A stretch of DNA of 64,000 bases from Setomelanomma holmii (lineage: Eukaryota > Ascomycota > Dothideomycetes > Pleosporales > Phaeosphaeriaceae), in NCBI GenBank assembly GCA_010015745.1, contig ML978250.1, positions 1-64,000 of the forward strand, written 5' to 3'. A model generated the notes under the pieces. The model was not told where the DNA came from and did no database searches. It saw only the letters and a list, made by a program, of their open reading frames with translations. Below, piece after piece: positions 10,731 to 20,622 of this stretch (position 1 is the stretch's first letter; the number at the start of each line of letters is the position of its first letter). The translations under genes and the position numbers were made by a program.

Positions 10731-12478
10731 CTCTCTCTGTGTACACTACCTCTCAATTTCAAAGCCTTCGATGCGCTGCTGAGGCGTTTAACGTGCCTCA
10801 TTTAACATTAACTTGCTAATGTAACAGAATTACGCCTCTCTTAGAAACTTGCAATGCTCAACACAAGCTTACTGCAACTGAAGAGCAGACAATCGTGTCA
10901 GCCTGGCACCTCAGTTCACACAGTACACTGTGAACTGCATCTCACGTGACCCTGTTAGTCACCTGCTTACTCATCTGGTTGTGTATATAATCGCTCACAG
11001 TAGCTCTCTCAATACAACAACCTTCTGCCTCATTCATACCTGCCCTGTGCTCCCACATCCAACAAATCGTCCAGTATATCCTCGACCTCGATTCGCAAGG
11101 CTTTGCGCCCCCGGCTGTGCAAGGTGGCAGATATGGCAGATAGATTGCTGGGTATGCATGGAGGAGAGCCTGTAGGGAAGCACTGGCCTAAGCGCTTCGT
11201 AACGCGCTCAGCTGAGCTTAAGATGGCGTTCAATCGAGCAAAGGATAGGCAGAGAATATTACAAGAAGATCTAGAAGTAATTAGCGCGTGGTTCAAGCTA
11301 GTTGCAGACACCAAAGCTAAGTACGGCCTCCACAACAACAACATGCACAACTTTGACAAGATTGGCTTCCAGATGGGCGTAATTGAGTCAATGAAGGTCG
11401 TCACAGGCTCTGAGAGACGTACAAGGTCTGATCTTATCCAACCAGGCGATCGCAAGTGGGTTACAGTTATCCAGAGCATCTGCGCTGCTAGGTACGCAAC
11501 CCCACCATTTATTATCTACAAAGGGCACGTCCACATCTCTGCATAGTACAAGCAGGCAGATATACCGCACAATTAGAAGCTCTCAGTCTCTGAGAACGGC
11601 TGGACCAACAACGCGCTTGGTCTTGAATGGTTGACGCACGTACAAAGGCGCGTCAAGTGGGGGGATACAGGCTGCTCATCTTGGACGGCCATGAGAGCCA
11701 TCTCAACCAGGATTTCAAGGACTGCTGCCTTGAACACAAGATCCTTACCCTCTGCATGCCACCTCACTCGTCGCACACCCTCCAGCCACTTGAGGTAGTC
11801 TGCTTTTTGCCACTGAAGCGTAAGTACTCTCAGTGTGTTAGAGACTTGGCACGCCAACACGTCTTCCACATCAACAAGGAAGGCTTTCTCCCAGCTTTTA
11901 AAGACGCGTTTTTCGACGTGTTTACAGAAGAGAACTGTCAAAAGGCCTTTAAGGCAGCAGGGCTAGTCCCTATCAACGCGCAGGTGGTGTTGGATTGCCT
12001 TGAAGTATGGCTGCGTACCCCGCCAGAACCTCTCCTCCCAGAGATGCCATGGCAGTCAAAGACACCAAGCAATACACATGAGTTTGGATCTCAATATAAT
12101 CTCGTACGCAAGTTCCTCACTCAGTCACCAGTCACTGCGCAGGCTGGATTCTCTCAGCTTGTAAAATGCGCTGAACTTATGCTGTACCAAAACGCTCTGC
12201 TTGTTGCACGCAACCACGAGCTTGAAGAGCAATTAGCAGTAATAACAAAGCGAAAATCGCGCAAAAGGAAGCGGATCCAGCAAGGTGGTACTATAGAGTA
12301 TGGACTGCAGCAGCGCCTCAGCGATCGAAGAAGGCTCGTGGTAGTAGTAGTAATCAAGAAACAGCCCAACCAGCTCTATGGCGCTGTGGGAACTGCGGCG
12401 CAACTGGACACAACGCGCAAACGTGCAATAAGGATACAGAGGTATCTTCTAAATCTGATGCAAGCACAACATATGTAG
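10731..12478 (+). pseudogene. Degenerate Fot1-like transposase
   Basis: The N-terminal helix-turn-helix is readable (IQLALSVYTTSQFQSLRCAA), followed by stops and by the inserted LTR. A one-base shift near 11105 leads into a frame with NFDKIGFQMG (the Glu of the usual NFDETGF is Lys). Another stop near 11573 precedes LLILDGHESH and LQPLEVVCF, where the third acid is Glu instead of Asp. A C-terminal basic segment and the zinc knuckle CGNCGATGHNAQTC complete the gene. The cut zinc knuckles of the palindrome can be judged against this complete one. It is inactive: internal stops, an inserted LTR and altered active-site residues. Confidence 0.85.
10896..11064. mobile_element. Solo LTR inserted in the Fot1-like transposase
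   Basis: A 169 bp insert begins TGTCAG and ends CCAACA, flanked by the five-base duplication AATCG (10891-10895 and 11065-11069). Removing it restores the transposase motif EEQTIV joined to QYILDLDSQGF. It carries a TATATAA-like box in its middle. TG...CA ends with a 5 bp target duplication are diagnostic of an LTR retrotransposon. Only one LTR remains, so the internal part was lost by recombination. Confidence 0.85.
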
Positions 12479-12588
12479 GCTCCTTGTTTGATAGTGATGA
12501 AATTGAAGATGCGTAACATAAGTTGGTAGTGCCAAGCTTTTCTGACCCACGCGATGGTGGAACACGTTAACAGGTTAAGCGGTGCTTG

Positions 12589-12624
12589 GCATGCCATGTC
12601 TCGGCGAAGCCATGGTCACATGGC
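12589..12624 (-). repeat. Right arm of 36 bp inverted repeat flanking the transposon block
   Basis: Inverted match (33 of 36) to 6454-6489. It lies 21 bp beyond the right TA of the Fot1-like element. Confidence 0.7.
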
Positions 12625-12777
12625 CTGCTTCCTGCACCCGCGTCCTCGGATTTGGCACTGCGTCCGAGCATCTGAAAGTCACCCTTGAATTCGTTTCAAT
12701 TTCACATGCATTATTCCACAGTCCTTACTGTACGATTCGAATTCGTGTTATTACATGTGCTTGCAAGCTGTGATAAA

Positions 12778-15021
12778 CTATACACCAGCACCAAACTTGT
12801 CCTTCGAGCAACATGCCGCTGGCTCCTCTTTCTTCTCACCAAATGCCAGCCTGCTCAATTTGTCCACGAGTGTGTTGCCCTGCTTCACACCGCTCGGTAC
12901 ACTGCAGTAGCTGGGCGGAATGTCCAGACAGGGATTTCGCGTGAAGAAATTGCGCGGTCTGAGTAACAAAGTCATGGGCTCAGCAGGCATAATAGGGAAG
13001 TCTTCTGGGCTGGGGAAGTGAGTGATGCCAAATGTGTGCCAGAGGACGACATCCGTGTTCTCCAAGTTGGCGTTGGGATTTTCTTCGATCCAAGCAGGAA
13101 TGCCTTGAGATGGTTCGCCGGAAGTTTGCGGCACATGGCGGCCTGCTGGGTGGAGTTGGGAGTCGTCGTCTATTCGCTGTTAGTGACGACCGCTAACGCA
13201 TGTCAAATCTTCTTACATTTGGTGACATGTACAGCATGTCGCGCAAAACCTGCTCGCTTCCATACCAAACTGCCCGGTTTTGGCAGCAATTCTGGAACTT
13301 CTCTGCTGACAAGCTTGTATGACACGGGCTTCTTGCTGTAAGCGTTGATTTTGTTCTCGTTACTCATCTCCCATGTCCTGCTGGTAGCACCATTGTAATC
13401 TGTCGCTGCTTGCTCAGGAGTGCTGAGCTTCGTCTTCTTGGCGTAGAATGCGTTTCCATACTTGTTCTCCGCACTGCCGACCTCGCCTTCACCGCGCATC
13501 GCATCTACCATGAAGACCGTATTGTCTGGTCCATCGATATTCGGATCGATCCGTATGCAGAAGAGATGCTGATGGTTGTGGGCGTTGACGCCAGGATAGA
13601 CCTCGGTTCCCCAGCTGTGCAGATCCTCGCCAGGATTCATGGAGTAAGTGTTCAGGATGCCGGTCAGCTTGACTTCGAGCTGAATCGTGCCATCCAGATG
13701 GAAGATCCAATAAACGCAGTATTCGTAATTCGCCGCCGTAAAGATGTGCGAGATTATCAGCTTGCGCGCACGGGTTACAGTAACGCTGTCGTCGCGGAAG
13801 TCGGTGTGCTTGAACAGAATGCCAGCATCCTCTTCGTGAATACAGATGGCGTTCTTGATGGTGGTCGCTGCACCTGCGCGATTGACAAAAGCAGCGTCCA
13901 TGTAGTGGATCGCGCCCTTGCAGTCGCATCCCAGACTCAACGAGTTGGTCATATATCCACCACCATATTCGCCCAGATCAAATGCATGTTTCCTTTGGTG
14001 AGGGTGTTCTGGATTTCCGTAAGGTACGACCATTTCGGCAAGCGAAAGTCGCCAGAAGGTATCTCGCTCTGTGCCTTTGTCGTTGAATGTGATGTTGGAA
14101 AGAACCATCCCCTCGCGGTAATTGAAGCCGATGTGCAGCTTCCAGTTAGCCCAGCTGATGTAACGGCCATCCATCTTGAACGAGACGCCCTCGGGTTGTG
14201 TGATGTTGATGGGCTTGAGGTCATTCCTGAAGCCACCCTCTGCCTCGATCGCCGCTGCGTGGTAGTTGTTTGGCGGTGCCTTGTTTAGTGGTCTCCTCAC
14301 AGGCGGTATATCGATGTGGATGATCTCTTGCGTATCTGCGTTGTATATTGGGCAGAAGTCGAGAGGATATGTATACTGACTGTCATCCACATGCGGACGA
14401 TAGTACATCAGAGCTTGCTGCAGGCGAACAGTGGTGCCGAAACGCTCATCATAGCCAATGGTCCATGCTATACACCGTCAGCTAAAATTTTCGTCCCATG
14501 GACGAACACTTACGATCACAATAGACTTTATGCATGTCTTCAGGTGGAATTCCAAGGATACCACATTGCTCGATAACCTTTGGGTCTTTGCGCACGATTG
14601 TCTCGACAATCTGCAGGTCTTCCATCGTGATCTTATCTCGATTAGCTTTGAGAACAGGAATATTCTGTTCTCATCATACCAAAGGCTGGACACCATCCTT
14701 CTCCTCCCAGCTGATGATCTGATTCTCGTTCAGATCTACGATGCCCTCGAACACCTTACTGCCTCTTCCAATGCACACGACATCGGCAACACGGGCTGGT
14801 CTTGTGATGTTTTGAGGGTCTTTCAACCATTTCATCATCTCAGCTTTTCGCGGCTCCCACAAGGTGACGGCATTGAAGAAGACATCGCTATGCTCCTTTC
14901 GAATAACTGCCACTGCCTGCTCAATTTCATATTCATTGAGAGGATCGAACGGGTGAGGAGGTCCAGTCTGTCCGGTCAGATGTGAAGCTGCTTGCTTGAG
15001 TCGATCGAGCGCCATCTTCAA
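12778..15021 (-). CDS. Copper amine oxidase
   Basis: Four exons on the minus strand (15021-14680, 14631-14514, 14467-13217, 13169-12778), introns 46-48 bp, 701 codons in frame. Copper/topaquinone amine oxidases deaminate primary amines to aldehydes with H2O2 and NH3. Visible landmarks are YCDPWTIGYDERFG, the catalytic-base region AFDLGEYGGG (Asp317), the topaquinone site ANYEYC (Tyr401 is modified), copper ligands NHQH (His452, His454), and a third ligand in GITHFPSPEDFPIMP. The length of 700 residues is normal for fungal enzymes. There is no signal peptide or C-terminal SKL, so it is probably cytosolic. A start at Met3 (MALDRL) is equally possible. It lies next to the transposon block but is intact. 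Confidence 0.95.
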
Positions 15022-16046
15022 TGCCGTCTGTGTGATGGTGACGAGAAGAGGGGAAGATAGAGCTTGACGGCAACTCTTAAGGGCCCCGCGGGGTCTTATG
15101 CTTCATCAACCGACCAAATGAAGGTAAAATGCCACACGGATCAAGCCGAACGCCCACTGCAAGAACATCCCTACATTTACGATTGATCTGCCAATCGCAA
15201 TGCTCAAGTTCATCGTAATACATTTTGGGTTGTCAACATTGCTGCTGTTATCGCTGTGGATAAGGATAGTCGCACCCTTCTTGGTTAGTGCTCCCCACTC
15301 TTTGTATGCACCTTTCGCGTCTGGAAAGCTGGGCAGTACAGGATACTGCAGGGCGTGTAAAACATCTGCCTTCATGGGCACCGGTGTCGCGAGTCCGAGG
15401 CAGAGATCTGTGTCCGATAGTGGCCGGTGCAAGGGCTTTGAGGATGTAGTGCACGGTTTCGGAGAGTTTCAGATGGCCATAACCAGTGCCGTAGATGCGA
15501 GTCATACATGTCTTCCAAACAAGTACCAGACTTGATACAATGAAATCAAGCCTAGTGGAGAGTCAATGACTTCGAAGCTGATGAAGATATTGGAGTTGCA
15601 CTGGGGCTCTCGAGGTGTATAAATGCAGTCGCGATCTAATCACCTCAAATCGCCTCATCGTAACAAAGCTCATTGCGAGACCATTCAAACTAGACTGTCA
15701 CAGTGACCGTCTTGATAGACGATGTATTTGTGAGGCAAGAGCCAGTTTGATGCTTTGTTCAGATGATGTACTCTTGATGTTGTTGTTGTGAACGCTTGAG
15801 CACAATGGGGGCTGGATGCGTCAGTGCCAAGACATGCGCGCTAAGACATCATGACCGCGGCAGCATCAGGCATCGCAATCAACACCACCATCATCAGCCA
15901 ACCCTCCCAACGAACCGCTGCGAGCCGCCGTTAAATTTCACTACATCGCGACTCGAAGCTACCAGGCACCATCCCACACGCGCCGCCGCAGCTCGTTGTT
16001 CTGTAACCCCCGCCTCCGCGCGATACCGAACCTGCATCCGCCCACA
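15022..16046. other. Intergenic with a possible gene relic at 15106-15505
   Basis: On the minus strand 15505-15428 reads MTRIYGTGYGHLKLSETVHY and then the frame breaks; a second frame, 15432-15106, continues with plausible protein (KADVLHALQYPVLPSFPDAK). No splice site joins them. It may be a decayed gene fragment of unknown family. The rest, up to 16046, is the promoter side of the V-ATPase f gene and shows nothing. Confidence 0.3.
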
Positions 16047-16523
16047 ATGGTGAAGCCTGTAGTATCTGCCATGAATGCATGGACATGGTATGGGAGTTGC
16101 AAGAAATATCTACAGGAGTGTATGCTAACGAATTTGTAGCGTTGTCATGTCCGTGTTCGCTATCGTCATTCTCTCCATCATCGGTTCGCTATTCAAAGTA
16201 CGGTTCCCTTGCGCCTAGCTATACCACCACGGACGCACCAGCCTTCTGGACATCGCCATGAACTACAGACTGCCATGAAATAGAAGCTGATGCAGTCACA
16301 GTCGAGTAGCAACACAGTAATGGGCACAGAAGAAGACCCCAAGGATGGTGGCGCAGTCGCTGGCGCAGTGTTCGGAGCTGTGTTTATATACCTCGTACGT
16401 ATCATGGATGCCTGGGAAAGACTTGACCTGTCTGACGTGTCACAGGGCTTCTTCGTCTTTTGCGGCTTCCAAGCTTTCCTCCACTACCGCGAAAGCCGCC
16501 GTGGCGCGATAAGCCTGTCGTGA
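16047..16523 (+). CDS. V-ATPase subunit f-like small membrane protein (YPR170W-B family)
   Basis: Four small exons: 16047-16087, 16140-16197, about 16302-16394, 16446-16523. The introns carry GTATGG, GTACGG and GTACGT donors. The product is about 85 residues: MVKPVVSAMNAWT, then a membrane helix (CVVMSVFAIVILSIIGSLFK), a polar loop ending MGTEEDPKDGG, and a second helix containing GFFVFCGFQAF. This matches the plan of yeast YPR170W-B, the f subunit of the vacuolar proton pump Vo sector: MxxPVVS start, EDP-x-G loop, FFVFCGFQ. The third-exon acceptor is ambiguous (16283, 16295 or 16301, all in frame); 16301 gives the loop length closest to the family. No single exon exceeds 93 bp. Confidence 0.82.
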
Positions 16524-16879
16524 TTAGGATCTTCCGTATATCACAATCGAACACATGGGACGCCCGAGAACAGTAGCGTCTTGCGGATAGAGCTTGTACA
16601 GTAGGCCATGTTGCTCAAGTCTCTGCGCAGCATTGGCGGGATGAGGACCGGTTGTCATTGGGTTGGAGCACACGGCGTTTATTTGAGGTATAGGATACAT
16701 GGATAAAGCATCCCATTGCATATATCGCAGCACCTGCTATTGGCAGCGCATACCTTTCGCATGCCGCCTTCCAAATGATGGTTTCGCATCTTCCTCTATC
16801 AAGCAAATTCCGTCAACGCCGATGGGCCATGCACATCTCAACATCCTGAACAATCCACATTGCCCTATGATGCGCAATC
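16524..16879. other. Intergenic, convergent 3' ends
   Basis: Between the V-ATPase f gene and ELP3 (convergent). Nothing recognised. Confidence 0.5.
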
Positions 16880-18667
16880 TCACCACTCTCGCTCCCAAAG
16901 CGGCTCGAGTGTCTTGCTCATGTACGGCCCGTCCAGCCAGTACCCGAGCTTGGCGTAGTAGCTCCTCACACCAACGCCAGAGATGACACTGATCTTGCTG
17001 CTTCCGTGCTCTTCCCTCGCTATCCGTTCTGCTTCCTCCATCAACAATGTGCCAAAGCCCTGATGCTGAAACTTCTTTGGATCCCTCGCATGCACCGGCA
17101 CCGCTGAACCGTATACATGCAACTCGCGAACTAGGGATGTAGGCTGGCCTGTGAGCTCAGGTCTGAATGTATGTTCCTTTGAGCATTGTCGTAGTCGTAG
17201 CAGTGCGATGAGAATGTCTTGCTTCGGATCCTCGTACGCGAGGAAGGTTTCCCAGCCGCCGTTGGCGGTGTAATCTCTCCGCACGAGCTCGACCTGATCA
17301 GGTCTGATCTTGTGCTTCACCTCGTTAATACCGACTTCGCGCGTTCGTACGTCGCGACATGTAGTGCCAAAGTCTTTCATGCGTGCCAGAGCCAGTTCTC
17401 GCAAGTTGCCGTTCTCGACTCCGGAAGTGACGAGTGGCATGGGGATGTCGCGCTGTACTCGGTAGATGCGCGTCCATGGTGGTACTAGCGCTAAAATGCG
17501 AGCTACGATGTCGATGAGTGCGTTGGGAGTGTAGTTCTTGTAGCGACCTGTCCGCCATAGCTCGTAGAGTCCTGTGCCGCGAATGACCAGTGTGGGGTAG
17601 ATCTTCAGTCCGTCGGTGCGGAAGTCTGGATTCGAGAAGTACTCCACGAACTGGTCGAGATCGCGCTCCATGCCTACATTCGGCAGATCGGGCATCATGT
17701 GTGAAACGACCTTGAATCCAGCATCTTTTGCTAGACAGAAGGTCTTTGCAACGGCGGCAACGGTATGGCCGCGGTTCGTGTCGCGGGCTACGTCCTCGTA
17801 TAGTGATTGTACTCCAATCTCCAGTCGTGTGCAGCCATATCGCAGCATGCAGGACAAATGTTGGTCCAAGCAGTAATCTGGTCGTGTTTCGATAGTGATG
17901 CCCACACACTTGATATTGCTCATCTCGCCCGCTGCAACAGCCTCATCCACGTCCTTCGTCTGATAACCGGACAAAGCATTGTGCAGCTGCGAGATGAACT
18001 CATCCCGATACGACTCTGATAGCGACATGAACGTGCCACCCATGATGATGTATTCAACTTTATCAACGCTGTGACCAAGTGACTTGATCTGATCTACGCG
18101 ACCACGAGCCTGCTCATACGGATCATATCTTGCTCGAATAGCTCGCATCGACGTTGGCTCATACCCTGTGTAGGATTGAGTTGAGTACTCGAAATCCGAG
18201 TCAGGGCCTCCTGGGCAATAAACGCAGATATTGCCTGTATACGAAATATGTGGGCAGCGATGTGGTTTGCACATGACTGCCACTACAGCGATACCCGAAG
18301 ATGTACCTATAGAACGCATTATTTACTAGACTGTCTTATTCTTTTCATATCGGGGGGACATACGAATAGGCTTGGCGATCAGCTTCGGCAAGATGTACTT
18401 TTTGTAGTGCTCGGGCACCGCTGCAATAATAGCCGTGAGCGGCGGCTGACTCTTCAGATAATGCTTCTTCGATACTTGACCCCTCAAGTGGTTCAGATTC
18501 AGATCTTTCTTTGGCTTGGAGCCATCTGCCTGCGCCTCATAGTCCTGTATGAGGGCAGAGGCAATGTCTGCACAGGCGCGCATATAGCGCTCGTTCTCTG
18601 GTGGGAGCTTGACATTCTTCGGCAGCCTCCTCTTTTGCTGTGTCTCTGTTACTGTGACTGTCGCCAT
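16880..18667 (-). CDS. ELP3: Elongator complex catalytic subunit Elp3
   Basis: Two exons (18667-18364, 18306-16880) with a 57 bp intron, 577 codons in frame. Elp3 modifies wobble uridines of tRNA (cm5U formation) using a radical-SAM domain and an acetyl-CoA-binding domain. The radical-SAM cluster CPHISYTGNICVYC gives Cys118, Cys128 and Cys131. The intron falls inside the conserved KPIRTSSGIAVVAVMCKPHR segment, which is restored by splicing. The C-terminal acetyltransferase fold shows HQGFGTLLMEEAERIA and SYYAKLGYWLDGPYM. Length 576 is normal for fungal Elp3. The intron donor GTATGT lies right after KPI. Very secure. Confidence 0.97.
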
Positions 18668-19278
18668 GCTGTGTATTGTTGGGTTGTTCTTGCAGATGGC
18701 GAATCTCGAAGTTCGAGCTTCTTCGTGGTGGAGTCAATGGCATGCCACATTTTCGGCTAGAACGACGCTAATTCCACTAGCGTTTTCGCTTCCGGCTCCT
18801 GCCATGCTCACTGCCATTTTCTCACGAAAGCATGAACATAATCGAGTACGCTCTTCAGAACATTCTTTCGCTAGTCCTGAGCAAAGAAGCGACGTGCATC
18901 CGTATTCCGGGTCGGCTATCATTATAGTGGAAAGAAATCCTCGGCTCTGTGCGACACTTTCTTCAGCTTGTTGCAAAACTTCTTGACGGCCATACGCATA
19001 CGGCAACATTCATGAACTTTCTCAACAACGGTCGCCTACCCTAGTCGGTTTGACTGGGCTCGCATACATGATTACGGCCTGAATGCGAAGTGCGCGATGT
19101 AGGCGATCGATGTGGCGAGAAGATCAAACCATCATTTCTTGTACCTCGCCTACACTTCTGGGCAGCTGAACCATCGTCGGTAGGTCGTAACGCCGTATGA
19201 CGGTTACAGTTGGTAGGATATATCTTCGATCGCCGCAAGACGCTCATTTAGCTACGGACCACGCTCCAGGCTACGTCC
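18668..19278. other. Intergenic, upstream of ELP3
   Basis: Only short frames without recognisable features. Presumed to include the ELP3 promoter. Confidence 0.4.
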
Positions 19279-19499
19279 ATGACATCCTACTGGAAAATCA
19301 TCTTTGGAAACGCGAAACTGTCTTACGAACTATTGGCTGGTATATCAGTGTGGTATTCATGTACATCGGAACCTTTGCGTATGCTGGATACCGATTGTGG
19401 ATTCTGTATCTTATTTTCTAAGGGTTCCACCCAGCGCCAGAAGGCATCTACTTCACGCCCTCGTCGTGGACGCGATACAAAGGACACGACGGCGCGTAA
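19279..19499 (+). CDS. Possible small spliced gene, 58 residues
   Basis: A candidate with two exons (19279-19378, 19423-19499) and a 44 bp intron from GTATGC to CTAAG gives 59 codons in frame. The second exon reads FHPAPEGIYFTPSSWTRYKG, which looks like genuine protein. The first exon is less certain: another frame over the same bases reads as a membrane helix (GWYISVVFMYIGTFAYAGY) and then meets a stop just before the second exon. It may therefore be a small membrane protein with a different splice, or a broken gene. Family not recognised. Confidence 0.3.
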
Positions 19500-19785
19500 G
19501 GAAAAGGGAAAGGGGAAGCCACTGAGGGTAGACGCACTATACTATTAGCGCTCTTCGATCCATAGCTTCTATGCGCGCGGGTAGAGGTCCCGCGTTCTTC
19601 ACAACCGCGAGCTTGCATTCCTGTACGACTATCCAGTCCGCGTTACCCGCTATCAATCACCCCATCGCCGTCACAATGGCTGGCCTAGAATGATGTGCGT
19701 ATAGTAGATACTGCACTCTCTTATCTGTAGTAGCTAGGATAGGCCTCGACTCCTTCTTTCCTTACTTTGGCACTATCTTAGAAAC

Positions 19786-20447
19786 ATGCATTTCCTTCGC
19801 ATCATCCCAATTCTCCTCGCGCCTCTAGGCGCGCTGGCTTCGCCTCAGGATGATAGCACCAGCACCATCACCTCCGCCACAGGTCTGGCATTATGTACAA
19901 GCAAACCCTTATCGTACGCGACTCCTCGCAATCACACTAACAACCAAGGCTGACTATCCTCACCCTAGGAAATGGCAATCCCGCTCCTCGTCCGTTGACT
20001 CCGCCATCTCCAACTGCGACACCGCAGACCTTGAGTGCTCATGTTCGCTCGCAAGTAAAGGCTTCGAATGTCTCCTCTCAAACTGCCCCTCCCATACATC
20101 CGCTATATGCGGCACCTCTATTCTCATCCACGACTTCTGCACCTTCGCCTAGTATTACACACGCTTCTTGTCCGGCCGTGGACGTGAACTCTATTCTCGC
20201 AACACTGATTTCGGACATCCCGAGTGCGGTGCGGAGTATGTTGCCGACGGAGCTGCAGAGCTTGATTGCGGATGATGGTGGGAGTGAAACGATGAGTAGG
20301 AGTGGGAGCATGGGAAGTGGAAGTGCGAGTGCGACGAGTCAGGCGGGGAGTGCGGAGGGAAGGATGAGTGGAGAGGGGTTGAATGGGTTTCTTGGGGTGG
20401 GAGTTTTGGTTAGTGTTGTTGTTGGGCGGCTGGCGGCGTTTTTGTAA
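19786..20447 (+). CDS. Small secreted Cys-rich (CFEM-like) GPI-type protein, splicing partly unresolved
   Basis: The first exon (19786-19913) encodes a signal peptide, MHFLRIIPILLAPLGALASP. A 55 bp intron (19914-19968, with an ACTAAC branch sequence) leads into a Cys-rich segment reading SNCDTADLECSCS and CLLSNCPSHTSAICG, like the second half of a CFEM domain. A second intron must follow, since the last part lies in another frame; 20152-20224 fits the frame but is not certain. The C-terminus is Ser/Gly-rich and ends in a hydrophobic tail (LGVGVLVSVVVGRLAAFL), typical of a GPI-anchor signal. CFEM proteins sit at the cell surface, some in haem or iron uptake. Family assignment is tentative because the first Cys residues are not in the usual places. 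Confidence 0.6.
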
Positions 20448-20622
20448 GAGGTGATGAGATGGGTCTTGAGGGCGAGGTTGTGCTTGATGCTTTGGGGAGG
20501 ACGTAAAGCGTGCTAAGTGATGCAGACTACCTTCTGTTATTGACGTTGTGATTCGAGCGTCGATATTGGCGAAGAAGTAACTCGAAAGCTGCTTGAAACA
20601 TGTCTTATCAGTATATGCATCA

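Larger units (their letters stand above)
10613..12567 (+). mobile_element. Fot1-like DNA transposon (1955 bp)
   Basis: Terminal inverted repeats read ACGTGTTCTACCATCGCGTAG at the left end; the reverse complement of the right end is ACGTGTTCCACCATCGCGTGG. TA duplications lie at 10611-10612 and 12568-12569. The element encodes one degenerate transposase on the plus strand and contains a 169 bp solo LTR. Length and ends fit Fot1/pogo elements. Its left TA is shared with the MITE, so one inserted at the border of the other. Confidence 0.9.

Noticed and set aside
13410..14288. A 292-residue plus-strand open frame
   Set aside because: It lies antisense to the main exon of the copper amine oxidase, whose sense reading has all catalytic motifs. 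The antisense frame has no family features.
15106..15505. A spliced gene joining the two minus-strand frames
   Set aside because: No GT donor lies at a place that would connect the frames, so I list it only as a possible relic.
20152..20224. A firm second intron for the CFEM-like gene
   Set aside because: The phase fits, but the skipped bases also read as plausible protein in another frame, so I do not claim this junction.
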